From assembly GCF_002797755.1 (NCBI RefSeq), contig NZ_PGFI01000011.1:310001-374000 (forward strand): 64,000 nt of DNA, given 5' to 3'. The stretch comes from Brevirhabdus pacifica. Lineage in GTDB: Bacteria > Pseudomonadota > Alphaproteobacteria > Rhodobacterales > Rhodobacteraceae. Below are positions 9,954 through 19,525 of this stretch, piece after piece. The position numbers were made by a program, and so were the translations under genes. The notes under the pieces are model-generated. The model did not search any database and was not told the origin of the DNA. It saw only the letters and a program-made list of their open reading frames with translations. Positions within the stretch are counted from its first letter, which is position 1. Every line of letters begins with the position of its first letter.

Positions 9954-11648
9954 TCAGGGGCCGACGGTCAGGCAGGTCTGCTGACGGGCGGCCAGGCGGC
10001 GGCAGGCGAGGTCCGCGCGCTCTTCGCTGAGGCCCACGAAATTCGCCTCGAACCCGTTGGAGCGCTGGATGACCTTGCGCAGGGCCTGGTCCAGGGTCTC
10101 GATCTCGGCCAGGGCGGTCTTGAGCAGGATCCGCTCGGCCGCGTCGCGCGACGGGAACTTGCCCAGGGTAATCGCCCAGTGGCGGCCGCCGGAAGTGGAG
10201 GCGCGGGTGACGACCTCCCGCGGGCGGGGATCGACCAGGCTGCGTGTGGCGGTGACATAGGTTGGCTTGCCATTGCCGCGGATCGCGCTTGCGGCTGCGG
10301 GCGCGGCGACGGGGGCCGGAACCGCGGCAGCGACGGCCTGGGCCACCGAGGCGGGTGCCTCTTGCAGGGCGGGTTCGTCCGCTGCGGGGGCGACCTCGGC
10401 CAGGGCGGCAAGCGTTGCGGGGGCGGCAGGGGCGGCGGCGATGGCTGCCACGACCGCGACCTCGACCTCTGTCTCGCTCAGGCGCGCGGGGCGGCCGATC
10501 GGGGCGATGGCGGCGATGCGGGCGGGCTGCGCGGCCTCGACCGCCGATGCGGTTTCGGCGGCGACGGCCCCGCCGATGGCGTTGGCCAGGGCCGAATCCA
10601 CGCCCTCTTTCAGCGCCGCGATCATCTCGGTCGGCGGCGCCGCGGGGGCCGGTCGGGCGGTCGGGCGCTGGCTGCGGTCGATGGCGGTGACGATGCGGAT
10701 CGTCTTGCCTGCAACGCGCGACCCGGTGGCCTCGGCGACGGCATCCTCGATGTCGCCGTTGGTGGTGCGGGCCACGGCGGGTCCGATGTAGGGAAGCTTG
10801 GCGGGTTTTCTGACCGCCACCCGGCTGGGGGCGCGGCGGAAGCCCAGATCCATCAGCTCGGCGACCTTGGCGTTGCGCGTGGCCGAGGAGCGGCCGCCGA
10901 AGACGGTGACGATCACGCGTTCCTGGCCCCGTTCGGCCGAGGCCACGAGGTTGAAGCCGGCGGCGCGGGTATAGCCCGTCTTGATCCCGTCGGCCCCGGT
11001 GTAAGAGCCCAGGAAGCGGCGGTTGGTGTTCGAAACCTGCTTGATCCCGGCATAGGTCGAGCGGCGGGAGAACAGGTTGTAATACTGCGGATAGTCATAG
11101 AACAACCGGCGTCCCAGCAGCGTCATGTCCTCGGCCGTGGACAGGTGGCCGTCTGCGGTCAGGCCGTGGGCGTTGCGGAAGGTGCTGTTGCGCATGCCGA
11201 TCGCCTTGGCGGTCCGGTTCATGCGGCGGGCGAAAGCTGCCTCGGACCCCGATACCGCTTCGCCAAGAGCGGTGGCGGCGTCGTTGGCCGATTTCACGGC
11301 GGCTGCGCGAATCAGGTAGCGGATGGCGATCTTCTGGCCCGGCTTCAGCCCCAGCTTGGAGGGCGGCTCGGACGCGGCATTGCGCGAGATCGTGACCTCA
11401 GTGTCCAGCGACAGCTCGCCCCGCTCGACCGCTTCGAAGGTGATGTAGAGGGTCATCATCTTGGTCAGCGAGGCCGGGTGAAGGCGGGTTTCGGCGTTGC
11501 GGGAATGCAGGACCTCGCCCGTGCGGGCGTCAATCACCATGGCGGCATAGGGGGCCGCGGCTGCACCTAGAGGAAGAAGCAGCAACAGGGCTGCCAGGAC
11601 ATAGCTCGCAAGCCATGCAAGTCTGAATTGCTCGGGACGCCTGTGCAC
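9954..11648 (-). CDS. D-alanyl-D-alanine carboxypeptidase with SPOR domain
   Basis: A penicillin-binding-protein type peptidase (DacA/DacC class) that trims the terminal D-Ala of peptidoglycan stem peptides in the periplasm. The active-site motifs are SLTK, SAN and KTG (in DGIKTGYT). The peptidase domain is followed by a long Ala/Pro-rich linker and a C-terminal SPOR-like domain (WAITLGKFPSRDAAERIL onward) that would bind denuded glycan at the septum. I chose the GTG at 11648, giving 564 residues, because it puts the signal peptide at the N-terminus. An ATG at 11765 is in frame but would leave an AT-rich, promoter-like stretch inside the gene and the signal core near residue 50. Confidence 0.88.
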   Translation of the reverse strand: MHRRPEQFRLAWLASYVLAALLLLLPLGAAAAPYAAMVIDARTGEVLHSRNAETRLHPASLTKMMTLYITFEAVERGELSLDTEVTISRNAASEPPSKLGLKPGQKIAIRYLIRAAAVKSANDAATALGEAVSGSEAAFARRMNRTAKAIGMRNSTFRNAHGLTADGHLSTAEDMTLLGRRLFYDYPQYYNLFSRRSTYAGIKQVSNTNRRFLGSYTGADGIKTGYTRAAGFNLVASAERGQERVIVTVFGGRSSATRNAKVAELMDLGFRRAPSRVAVRKPAKLPYIGPAVARTTNGDIEDAVAEATGSRVAGKTIRIVTAIDRSQRPTARPAPAAPPTEMIAALKEGVDSALANAIGGAVAAETASAVEAAQPARIAAIAPIGRPARLSETEVEVAVVAAIAAAPAAPATLAALAEVAPAADEPALQEAPASVAQAVAAAVPAPVAAPAAASAIRGNGKPTYVTATRSLVDPRPREVVTRASTSGGRHWAITLGKFPSRDAAERILLKTALAEIETLDQALRKVIQRSNGFEANFVGLSEERADLACRRLAARQQTCLTVGP

Positions 11649-11856
11649 GTCGGATACCTGTCTTTGCCTCGTCTCCGATTCATTGACCGGAAACATGTTA
11701 TTTTTATGAACTGTAACACGCGTTTGCGGAATTTTAAACAGCTGTCCCTTGCTGAGACCGTTCATACGCTTCTGCGTTTTTGAGAGCCTTCCGTATAGGC
11801 GCCGATCAACCGGGGGGTGTGGCCCTGCCGTTCTGGGGGGCAGGGCCGGTCAGGGG

Positions 11857-12552
11857 CTAAAGCCGGCGCAGCAGCTCGGGCAGCGCGCCCAGGCGCTCGA
11901 CCAGGCGGAAGCGGGGGTGATCGCGGGGCGGCTCGGCATGTTCCAGTTCCCAGGTCAGGTCGTGGGGAACGTGGATGCCCCAGCTTCCGGCTTCCAGCGC
12001 CGGGATCACGTCCGAGCGTAGCGAGTTGCCGATCATCACCGCCCGCTCGGCCCCGTCGCCGTGGCGGCGGAACAGGCGGTCATAGGTCTCGGCGGTCTTC
12101 TCCGAGACGATCTCGACCGCGTCGAACCGCTCTCCCAGCCCCGACTGGGCCAGCTTGCGCTCCTGGTCCAGCAGGTCGCCCTTCGTGATGAGCACCAGGC
12201 GGAAGTCGGGCGCCAACGTCTCGATCGCCTGGTCGACATCGGGCAACAGCTCGATCGGGTGGCTCAGCATCTCGCGGCCGGCCTCCATGATCTCGGCGAT
12301 GACGGCTGCGGGAATCTTGCCGCCCGTCACCTCGATCGCGGTTTCGATCATCGACAGGGTAAAGCCCTTGATGCCGTATCCATAATGGCCAAGGTTGCGC
12401 CGTTCGGCCGCCAGAAGCCTTTCGTGCAGGCTTTCGGTATCGGTGTGCGGCGCCAGCAGATCGGTGAACCGCTCCTGGGTGAGGCGGAAGAACTGCTCGT
12501 TGTGCCACAGGGTGTCGTCGGCGTCGAAACCGATGGTGGTCAGTCGTGTCAT
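11857..12552 (-). CDS. HAD-superfamily hydrolase (putative phosphatase)
   Basis: A 231-residue cytoplasmic HAD hydrolase. Motif I is FDADDTLW (nucleophile Asp and acid/base Asp), motif II lies in LVLITKGD, motif III is the Lys of [11 protein letters not shown], and motif IV is [18 protein letters not shown] helical cap follows motif I, as in subfamily IA (YjjG/phosphoglycolate phosphatase type). The substrate cannot be read from the sequence. The ATG at 12552 is preceded by GGAGAG; an open frame runs 24 codons further upstream without similarity. Confidence 0.85.
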   Translation of the reverse strand: MTRLTTIGFDADDTLWHNEQFFRLTQERFTDLLAPHTDTESLHERLLAAERRNLGHYGYGIKGFTLSMIETAIEVTGGKIPAAVIAEIMEAGREMLSHPIELLPDVDQAIETLAPDFRLVLITKGDLLDQERKLAQSGLGERFDAVEIVSEKTAETYDRLFRRHGDGAERAVMIGNSLRSDVIPALEAGSWGIHVPHDLTWELEHAEPPRDHPRFRLVERLGALPELLRRL

Positions 12553-12709
12553 GTGTCTCTCCGCGCCGGAATCCGGCAGGTTCTGCCATGATTGCGTGAT
12601 ACTGTCACGGCGTGCTCTTTTCATGGAGCTTCAAGGTCATATATTGTTCAATCAGCCCGCACCGACGACTTACCCCTCGTGGAGAACCAGATTGACCCTT
12701 CCTGCGAAC

Positions 12710-13033
12710 ATGATGGCCGATAATCCGGACAAACCGGACGATGACGCCGGTGTCATCACGAAGGCCAAATCCAAGACCCAGCGCCCGCCGCTCTACAAGG
12801 TGATGCTGCTGAACGACGATTATACTCCGATGGAATTCGTGGTCCACGTGCTGGAGCGGTTTTTCGGCATCAATCACGCTCAGGCGGTCGAGATCATGCT
12901 GGTCGTGCACAAGAAAGGGCTGGCGGTCGTCGGCATCTTCAGTCACGAGATCGCCGAGACCAAGGTGGCGCAGGTGATGGATTTCGCCCGCCGGCACCAG
13001 CACCCCCTGCAATGCACGATGGAAAAGGAATAG
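12710..13033 (+). CDS. clpS: ATP-dependent Clp protease adaptor ClpS
   Basis: ClpS delivers N-degron proteins to ClpAP. The conserved core is present: [23 protein letters not shown], then the helix with [20 protein letters not shown], ending in [10 protein letters not shown]. These include the residues lining the N-degron pocket and the ClpA-binding face. I use the first ATG of a double ATG. An in-frame TTG at 12692 has a better-placed GGAGAA at 12681 and may be the true start, adding six residues. Confidence 0.93.
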   Translation: MMADNPDKPDDDAGVITKAKSKTQRPPLYKVMLLNDDYTPMEFVVHVLERFFGINHAQAVEIMLVVHKKGLAVVGIFSHEIAETKVAQVMDFARRHQHPLQCTMEKE

Positions 13034-13051
13034 GGCCCGGCCCGCCTTGCC

Positions 13052-14062
13052 ATGACCGAACACCGACTTTCCCTCGCGCTCGGATCGGGCGCGCTTTCGC
13101 TGCCGCCATCGGGGCGGATCTGTCTTCACGGCGCCAACGCCGAGGCCGGGTTGCACCGGCTGGACGACGTGGCGCCCGAGCGGCTTCTTGCGATCCAGGG
13201 CTTCCGCCCCGAGCATGACGCCCTGGCCCGGCAGGGGCTTGAGGTCACGACCAACCTGCCCGAACCGGAGTCCTGCGCCGCCGTGCTCGTTCAGGCGCCG
13301 CGCGCCCGCGCCCGCGCGCACCAGATGCTGGCCGAGGCCTGGGAGATGGTGGCGCCCGGGGGGCTGATCCTGCTGGACGGGCAGAAGACCGACGGTATCG
13401 AGGGGCTTCAGAAGGACCTGCGCAAGCGGCTCGATCTGGAGGGGGTCTTTTCCAAGGCGCACGGCAAGCTTGTGTGGTTCAACCGGGGGGAGGGGGCGCC
13501 GCTGGCCGATTGGTCCGCGCCCGACATCCGCTCCCCCGAGGGTTTCGAGACCCGCGCCGGAGTTTTCTCCGCCGAGGCGGTCGATCCAGGCTCGGCCCTG
13601 CTTTTGAAACATCTGCCGCCGCTCAAGGGACGGGTGGCGGACCTGGGGGCAGGCTGGGGCTATCTGGCCCGCGGCATCCTGCAATCGCCCGACGTCACCC
13701 ACCTCGACCTGGTCGAGGCCGACCGCAGCGCGCTGGACTGCGCCCGGGCGAACATCGACGATCCCCGCTCCCAGTTCCTGTGGGAAGACGCGACCGAGAT
13801 GGCGCCGCCGGCCGAGCTTTACCACACCATCGTCACCAACCCGCCCTTCCACGTCGGACGCGCGGCCCAACCCGCCCTGGGCGCGGCTTTCATCACACGC
13901 GCGGCACGGCTGCTGCGCCCCTCGGGGGTGCTGTGGCTTGTGGCAAACCGGCACCTGCCTTATGAAGCGCCGTTAGCCGCGGCGTTCGGACGGGTCGAAA
14001 CCGTGACCACCGAAAGCGGCTACAAGGTGATGCAGGCGTCCAAACCCCGCAGATCACGCTAG
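13052..14062 (+). CDS. class I SAM-dependent methyltransferase, RsmC/RlmG-like
   Basis: A 336-residue protein with two methyltransferase-like halves, as in RsmC (16S rRNA G1207 methyltransferase). The N-terminal half lacks a recognisable SAM motif. The C-terminal half has VADLGAGWGYLARGI (motif I), LVEADRSALDCAR (motif II) and the catalytic tetrapeptide NPPF in TNPPFHVG, which marks N-methylation of a purine or pyrimidine base. It lies 18 bp after clpS. The exact RNA target in alphaproteobacteria is inferred only from the family. Confidence 0.82.
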   Translation: MTEHRLSLALGSGALSLPPSGRICLHGANAEAGLHRLDDVAPERLLAIQGFRPEHDALARQGLEVTTNLPEPESCAAVLVQAPRARARAHQMLAEAWEMVAPGGLILLDGQKTDGIEGLQKDLRKRLDLEGVFSKAHGKLVWFNRGEGAPLADWSAPDIRSPEGFETRAGVFSAEAVDPGSALLLKHLPPLKGRVADLGAGWGYLARGILQSPDVTHLDLVEADRSALDCARANIDDPRSQFLWEDATEMAPPAELYHTIVTNPPFHVGRAAQPALGAAFITRAARLLRPSGVLWLVANRHLPYEAPLAAAFGRVETVTTESGYKVMQASKPRRSR

Positions 14063-14103
14063 GGCGGCCCCGCGCCGCCCGCGTACGAAGCGAAAGGTGC
14101 AGA

Positions 14104-14913
14104 ATGTCGTTTTCCATCGCTGGCCGCACGGCCATCGTCACGGGGGCCGCCAATGGCGTCGGCCTCGCCATCGCCCGGCATTTCGTCTCTCAGGGGGCCA
14201 ATGTCGTCTTTGCCGACATGGACGAAAAGCGCCTGAAGGCCGAGGTCGGCAAGGTGGATGACGAAGAAAGCGCCGCGCGCTACTTCGCCGGCGACCTGCG
14301 CGAGAAGCTCAACATCGCGAACCTGCTGTCGCTGACGCTCGACGCCTTCGACCGGGTCGATATTCTGGTCAATGCGGCGCGCCAGGTCATGCCGACCGAT
14401 CCGCTGGATGGCGACGATGATTCGGTCGAGATGCTGATGCAGCAGAACGTGCTGGCCGCGTTGCGCCTCAGCCAGTTGGTCGCCAAGCGCATGATCAAGC
14501 AGGGCGGCGAGGGGGCAAGCGATGCCGCCCAAGTCGGGTCGATCATCAACCTGTCATCCATCGCCGCGCGCCGCACCCACCCCGAACTGATGGGCTATTC
14601 CATCGCCGCTGCCGCCTCCGAACAGATGACCCGCTCGCTTGCCCTGGCCCTGGCGCCCGAACGCATCCGGGTAAACGCTGTGGCCTTCGGAAGCGTGATG
14701 TCCGCCAGCCTCAAGCGTTACCTGAAAGAGCATGAGGAACTGCGCGAGGAGATCACCGACACGACGCCGCTTGGCCGGATCGCGCGGGCCTCGGAGCTGG
14801 CCAACACGGTGCAATACCTGGCCTCGGACGCCTCGAGCTTTGTCACCGGCTCGGTCGTGACGGTGGACGGCGGGCGCACCGTGCTCGACACGATCAGCCT
14901 GCCCGCCCACTAG
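14104..14913 (+). CDS. short-chain dehydrogenase family protein lacking the catalytic lysine
   Basis: A 269-residue Rossmann protein with the cofactor motif TGAANGVG (residues 13-20), the NAAR segment at 90-93 and a Ser-Tyr pair (S152, Y165). The expected Tyr-x3-Lys is Tyr-Ser-Ile-Ala-Ala: Lys is replaced by Ala169. The C-terminal GSVVTVDGGRTVLDT is typical of the family. Without the Lys, classical oxidoreductase activity is doubtful, so a binding or altered catalytic role is possible. The gene stands alone between the methyltransferase and a convergent lipoprotein gene. Confidence 0.8.
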   Translation: MSFSIAGRTAIVTGAANGVGLAIARHFVSQGANVVFADMDEKRLKAEVGKVDDEESAARYFAGDLREKLNIANLLSLTLDAFDRVDILVNAARQVMPTDPLDGDDDSVEMLMQQNVLAALRLSQLVAKRMIKQGGEGASDAAQVGSIINLSSIAARRTHPELMGYSIAAAASEQMTRSLALALAPERIRVNAVAFGSVMSASLKRYLKEHEELREEITDTTPLGRIARASELANTVQYLASDASSFVTGSVVTVDGGRTVLDTISLPAH

Positions 14914-14972
14914 TCCGGCCCAGTCACCTGAGCCAGTGGCACGGGTCTGCACCTGAAGCCGCCTGATCGGAA

Positions 14973-15356
14973 TCAGCTTGGGTAGCGTGCCTGGCACTGC
15001 CGTGCCCGGTCGGCCGCGCGGCGGGCAAGCTCGCGCTCCTTGCGCTCCAGCTCTTCCAGCTTGCGACGCTCTGCGGCCAGATCGATGCTGACGGGCTTGC
15101 GCTGTTCGCTCACCCGGTTGTCCCAGCATCCCTGCACGCCGGCCACGCCGGCGCGGGTGCCGGTGCAGACGCGGAACTGGGGCGTCACCCGCGTCTCGGT
15201 GGTCATGGCATAGCCACGGTCGAGGTTCTGGCGGGTTTCGTCGATCAGGCTGCGCACGACGCGCAGATCCTTGGTGCCCTCGGCGATGCAGCGTTGCTGC
15301 GGGGTCGCGCATGCGGCAAGAAGTCCGAGCAGGGGCAAAAGAGCCAGGGATCGCAT
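14973..15356 (-). CDS. small lipoprotein of unknown function
   Basis: A 127-residue protein that begins with a short signal peptide ending in a lipobox (LLAAC, Cys at about residue 16), so it is likely an outer- or inner-membrane lipoprotein. The mature part holds several Cys (QRC, RVCTG, QGCWDN, RQC) and a charged coiled-coil-like helix rich in Glu, Arg and Ala near the C-terminus. The ATG at 15356 has AAGGA 8 bp upstream. The open frame continues upstream antisense to hemF and is not real. I do not recognise the family. Confidence 0.7.
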   Translation of the reverse strand: MRSLALLPLLGLLAACATPQQRCIAEGTKDLRVVRSLIDETRQNLDRGYAMTTETRVTPQFRVCTGTRAGVAGVQGCWDNRVSEQRKPVSIDLAAERRKLEELERKERELARRAADRARQCQARYPS

Positions 15357-15458
15357 TGTGCCGTCCTTTGCTGAAGATAGATTGGCCGTGGACCGGGCGC
15401 CCTGGACGCAGGAATTGCGTCGGACCCCGTGCCGCAGAACACGATAGGGAACCGCCGC

Positions 15459-16352
15459 ATGACAGACAACTTCGATGATCGAAAGCGCACCGCATCGGCC
15501 TGGTTTCGCCAGTTGCGCGACCGCATCGTCGCCGCCTTCGAGGGGCTGGAGGACAGCCAGCGCGACGGGCCCTTCGCCGCCCTGCCGGCCGGACGCTTCG
15601 AGATGACCGAGACCAGGCGGCGCTCGGACGACGGGTCGGACGCCGGCGGCGGGCTTATGAGCGTGATGCGCGGCGGGCGGCTGTTCGAGAAGGTCGGCGT
15701 CAACATCTCGACCGTGCACGGTGAGCTGGGAGAGCGGGCGCAGGCCGCGATGGCCGCGCGCAAGGGCATCCCCGGCATGAAGGAGGATCCGCGGTTCTGG
15801 GCCTCGGGGATCTCGCTGGTTGCCCACATGCAGAACCCGCACACCCCGTCGGTCCACATGAACACCCGCATGTTCTGGACGCCCCACGCCTGGTGGTTCG
15901 GCGGCGGCACCGACCTGAACCCCGCGCTGGAGTATGACGAGGACACGGCCTTCTTCCACAAGGTATTGGAAGAGGCCTGCGCCCCCCATGACGCGGGCTA
16001 CTACCCCCGCTTCAAGGAATGGGCGGATGAGTATTTCTATGTCCCCCACCGCCACCGCGCGCGGGGCGTCGGCGGCATCTTCTACGACGATCTCAACACC
16101 AGCGACTGGGAGAGGGATTTCGCCTTCACCAAGGCCGTGGGCGAGGCGTTTCTGCCGGCCTATCAACCCCTGGTCGAAAAGCGCCGCACCACGGCCTGGA
16201 GCAAGGACGACAAGCAGCGCCAGCTTGAGCATCGCGGCCTCTATGCCGAGTATAACCTGGTCTACGACCGGGGAACGAAATTCGGGCTTGAGACGGGCCA
16301 CGACGCGACCGCCGTCCTGATGAGCCTGCCGCCGCTGGCAAGCTGGCCCTGA
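15459..16352 (+). CDS. hemF: oxygen-dependent coproporphyrinogen III oxidase
   Basis: This enzyme converts coproporphyrinogen III to protoporphyrinogen IX with oxygen in haem synthesis. The 297-residue sequence carries the HemF core: GGGLMSVMRGGRLFEKVGVN, the HMNTRMFW segment, WWFGGGTDLNP, and RGVGGIFYDDL. The C-terminal part has EYNLVYDRGTKFGLETG. The start at 15459 has AGGGAA upstream. It lies in the same neighbourhood as hemE and hemC, although not in one operon. Confidence 0.95.
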   Translation: MTDNFDDRKRTASAWFRQLRDRIVAAFEGLEDSQRDGPFAALPAGRFEMTETRRRSDDGSDAGGGLMSVMRGGRLFEKVGVNISTVHGELGERAQAAMAARKGIPGMKEDPRFWASGISLVAHMQNPHTPSVHMNTRMFWTPHAWWFGGGTDLNPALEYDEDTAFFHKVLEEACAPHDAGYYPRFKEWADEYFYVPHRHRARGVGGIFYDDLNTSDWERDFAFTKAVGEAFLPAYQPLVEKRRTTAWSKDDKQRQLEHRGLYAEYNLVYDRGTKFGLETGHDATAVLMSLPPLASWP

Positions 16353-16358
16353 TCCCGG

Positions 16359-17276
16359 CTAGCGCGCGGCCAGGCGGTGCGGACGGGGGCCGGGTCCCTG
16401 CGTGACCGTGTCGGCGTCATAGGTTGGACGCTCCGGGTCGAGGTCAACATCCTCGGTGCCGGGCGGGCCCCAGTCCGGGGCGAGGCCTGGCCTTTCTTCC
16501 CCGGGAGGGGCGGTTTCGGCCGGACCGGGCGGATCCAGCGTCGCGAACCTTGCCCTTGCGCCTAACGTGACGCTGTAGCCGGGGCCAGCGGCAGGGGTGG
16601 CCGTGAACTCGATCCTCTCGATCACGCAATTGCCGCTGCGGCCCCGGATCGCCGCGCAGATCCGGCGGGCATGCTGGTAATAATCGGCGCGGGCCCGGGC
16701 CAGGTCCTCGGGCGGCATGGGGGCGACGTGTGCCTTCAGGCGCATTCGCGTGCGCCAGGGCGTGTATTCCGCCCCCTCCATGGGGATCGCGCCGATCTCG
16801 TCGCGCGGGCTGAAGGCCAGGCTGGCCTGCAACCGCCATCGCCCGTCGCCCATCCGTTCGGCACCTGCCTCTTGCACCACGCAGCGCCGCGCGAAGCTAG
16901 CCAGAAGCGCCGTGCATTCCGCCTGCATGTGACGCGCGGCGCGGGCCTCGGCGTAGAGGTCTTCCAGCGCCGGGGGCGGGGGCGCCTCTCCCGGGGCCAG
17001 CAGATCGGCCAGGCTGACGACGGTGGCGAAAGTGACCACGCGGGCCGGGCCCAGGCTGTCGGGGTCGAAGACGGCGCTGACGTGGCGGCGTTCGCGGGCC
17101 CGGGCCTCACGCTCCAGGTCGCCCAGCCTGCGGTGATCCACCACCTCGGCCGGCAGGGCGCTGGCGGTGCCGGCGACCGGGGCGCGGGCCGCCCCGCCCC
17201 CCATGCCGTTGAGAAGCACGTAAGGGACCGCAGCGATGCTGAGGCCCATGAAGACGAGGGTGCGCAGGACGGTCAC
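16359..17276 (-). CDS. hypothetical protein with N-terminal membrane anchor
   Basis: A 305-residue protein with a hydrophobic N-terminus (residues about 4-24, signal or anchor) followed by an Ala/Arg/Glu-rich soluble part, probably periplasmic. It has three Cys in the middle (ECTALLASFARRC and ICAAIRGRSGNC) and a Pro-rich C-terminus. The start is GTG and overlaps the stop of the upstream gene as GTGA, so the two are cotranslated. I do not recognise either family. An ATG nine codons inside is an alternative start. Confidence 0.6.
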   Translation of the reverse strand: MTVLRTLVFMGLSIAAVPYVLLNGMGGGAARAPVAGTASALPAEVVDHRRLGDLEREARARERRHVSAVFDPDSLGPARVVTFATVVSLADLLAPGEAPPPPALEDLYAEARAARHMQAECTALLASFARRCVVQEAGAERMGDGRWRLQASLAFSPRDEIGAIPMEGAEYTPWRTRMRLKAHVAPMPPEDLARARADYYQHARRICAAIRGRSGNCVIERIEFTATPAAGPGYSVTLGARARFATLDPPGPAETAPPGEERPGLAPDWGPPGTEDVDLDPERPTYDADTVTQGPGPRPHRLAAR

Positions 17277-18169
17277 GGATCCGACCCCACAGGGGCGGGC
17301 CAGATCGCGGCCAGATCGCCGCCCGCCGCCCGCGTCAGCAGATCCGTGCGCAGGTCGCGCGCCGCGCGAGGCAGCGCGGCCGGGGCGGCGGCCAGCACAT
17401 GATCGCTGCGGGACAGGAGCACGGGGCGCCCCCCGGTGACGGGGATCGCGGCGTCCGGGGCCGGGCGGGGCGCGACGACCCTGCCGTCTGCCCGACGCGC
17501 GAAATCCTCAAACCAGCGCACATAGACCGGGAGAGGCCGGCCATCCGCGTTGATCCAGGGCAGGGGCGGCAGGCATTCCTCGGTCCCGGCCAAGAGGAAT
17601 CGGACGGGGATGCCCGGAGCAGGGTCCAGAAGACCCGAGGGGGTGGCGCCGACCACCGTGATCCGGGCAATCCGAACGCCGGGGGCGGGACGAACCTCCC
17701 ACAAGGTGCCGCCCGCCAGGCTTTGCAGCACCAGGTGAAGCGGCGCCGAGCTGTCGTTCAGATCCACCCCGACCAGCCGCAGGGCGTTCAGCCCCGCCAC
17801 GCCTTCGGACATGGCGGCGGGCAGGTCCCTCGGGCCCGCCCCCTTCACCTGGCGCAACACGGACAACGCGCTTGCGGCCAGGTCCCTGTCTTCCAAGGTG
17901 GCCAGCGGTGCCGCCGTGCCGCCCCCGGCGTTGGCCAGGTCGACAAGCACCTCGCCCGCGCCACCCGTGCCCGGTTCACACCCCGAGGCGGGTGTCATCA
18001 TCATCACCGCGCCGGGGGGCAGCGGGTCTGCGACGGGATCCCCCTGTCCGCCAAGGGCGGCCAGGCCTGTCCGGCCCGGGGGCGCAGGCAACAGCGTTCC
18101 GGGCCCGCACAGCAGGACGAACACCATCAGCAGGGTGCCAAGGACCAGACCTGTGTTGTGGACGCCCAT
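17273..18169 (-). CDS. hypothetical exported protein
   Basis: A 298-residue protein whose N-terminus (MGVHNTGLVLGTLLMVFVLLC) looks like a signal or anchor. The rest is Ala/Gly/Pro/Leu-rich with no motif I can assign. There are few Lys and many Arg, which fits the high GC. It is the first gene of a two-gene unit with the overlapping gene downstream, suggesting a joint function at the cell envelope. The ATG at 18169 is chosen because it begins the hydrophobic segment; the upstream part of the frame is low-complexity. Confidence 0.55.
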   Translation of the reverse strand: MGVHNTGLVLGTLLMVFVLLCGPGTLLPAPPGRTGLAALGGQGDPVADPLPPGAVMMMTPASGCEPGTGGAGEVLVDLANAGGGTAAPLATLEDRDLAASALSVLRQVKGAGPRDLPAAMSEGVAGLNALRLVGVDLNDSSAPLHLVLQSLAGGTLWEVRPAPGVRIARITVVGATPSGLLDPAPGIPVRFLLAGTEECLPPLPWINADGRPLPVYVRWFEDFARRADGRVVAPRPAPDAAIPVTGGRPVLLSRSDHVLAAAPAALPRAARDLRTDLLTRAAGGDLAAIWPAPVGSDP

Positions 18170-18332
18170 TCCGCCATCCCATCCGCCGCCCGACCGGGCC
18201 GTTCCCGCGCGATAAGGGGGGAAGGGTGGGGCGGCAGTGGGGCGAAGATCGGGAATTTTGCCGGGTGGGGCGGAATCGAAAAGGGGCGCCGGTGCGGACC
18301 GACGCCCCCTTGATCGGCCTGTGACCTGTGCC

Positions 18333-19364
18333 TCAGCCGCGCAGGGCGCGCAGCATGACATTGACGTTCTCGGGGTCGGCCTCGGGGGTGATGCCGTGGC
18401 CGAGGTTGAAGATGTGCGGCCCGCCCGCGAAGGCGTCGCGGATGCGCTTGGTCTCGTCGATCAGGGCCTGTCCGCCGGTGATCATGTGCTGCGGCGCCAG
18501 GTTGCCCTGCACGCAGCCGTCCTTCTGCACATTCTCGGCCGCCCAGTCGGCACTGACCGAGTTGTCGATCGCCACGCAATCGGCGCCCGTCGCCTTGGCA
18601 AAGCCGATGTAGCGGTCTCCCGCCTCGCGCGGGAAGGCGATGATGGGCGTGTCGGGATAGCGGCTTTTCAGGGCTGCGATGATCTTGCGCGCGGGTTCCA
18701 GCGCGTAGCGGTCAAATGCCTCGCCCCGCAGGGAGCCGGCCCAGCTGTCGAAAAGCTTTACCACCTCGGCCCCGGCCTCGATCTGGGCCGAGAGATACTG
18801 GATGGTCGACTCGGTCAGCAGGTCCATCAGCGCGTCGAACGTGGCCTGGTCCTCGCGCATCAGCTTGTGGGCCGGGCCCTGGTCGGGGGTGCCGCGACCT
18901 GCGATCATGTAGGTTGCCACGGTCCAGGGCGCGCCCGCGAAACCGATCAGCGTGGTTTCCGCCGGCAGGCTCTCGCGCAGGATCCGCACGGTCTCGTAGA
19001 CCGGTGCCAGGTGATCGTGGATCGCATCGGCCGGGGCCATCCGCGCCAGGTCCTGGGCCGAGGTGATGGTCGACAGGCGCGGACCCTCGCCCGCGACGAA
19101 GGTCAGGTCGGCCCCCAACGCGTCGGGAATCAGCAGGATGTCGGCGAACAGGATCGCGCCGTCGAACCCGTAGCGCCGGATCGGCTGAAGCGTGACCTCG
19201 GCGGCCAATTCGGGCGTGTAGCACAGGCTGAGGAAATCGCCCGCCTGGGCGCGTGTCGCCTTGTATTCCGGCAGGTAACGCCCGGCCTGACGCATCAGCC
19301 AGACGGGCGGCACGTCCTGCACCTCTCCCGCCAGCGACCTGAGCAGCTTTTTCGTCTGTGTCAT
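18333..19364 (-). CDS. hemE: uroporphyrinogen decarboxylase
   Basis: HemE removes four acetate carboxyls from uroporphyrinogen III to make coproporphyrinogen III. The 343-residue protein has the hallmark N-terminus [16 protein letters not shown] (with the catalytic Arg residues), [26 protein letters not shown] and the C-terminal [16 protein letters not shown]. The ATG at 19364 has AGGGAG upstream. It diverges from hemC across 161 bp, a common arrangement in alphaproteobacteria. Confidence 0.96.
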   Translation of the reverse strand: MTQTKKLLRSLAGEVQDVPPVWLMRQAGRYLPEYKATRAQAGDFLSLCYTPELAAEVTLQPIRRYGFDGAILFADILLIPDALGADLTFVAGEGPRLSTITSAQDLARMAPADAIHDHLAPVYETVRILRESLPAETTLIGFAGAPWTVATYMIAGRGTPDQGPAHKLMREDQATFDALMDLLTESTIQYLSAQIEAGAEVVKLFDSWAGSLRGEAFDRYALEPARKIIAALKSRYPDTPIIAFPREAGDRYIGFAKATGADCVAIDNSVSADWAAENVQKDGCVQGNLAPQHMITGGQALIDETKRIRDAFAGGPHIFNLGHGITPEADPENVNVMLRALRG

Positions 19365-19525
19365 CTTCGCTCCCTGCGCCAATTCGCCGTGGTTATCGGG
19401 GTTTCGCGCCCTTATAACAACCCCGACCGGGCGGGCTGCGGCCGCAGGGCGCAACCACCGTGCGGCGGTGCCGCCCGCGCCGCCATCCGCCCCGCGCGAA
19501 ACGCAACGACAAGAAGGCAGTCGCA

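Noticed and set aside
15357-16301. N-terminal extension of the lipoprotein frame at 14973, running antisense through hemF
   Set aside because: The lipoprotein has a good signal peptide and ribosome site at 15356, and hemF occupies the other strand.
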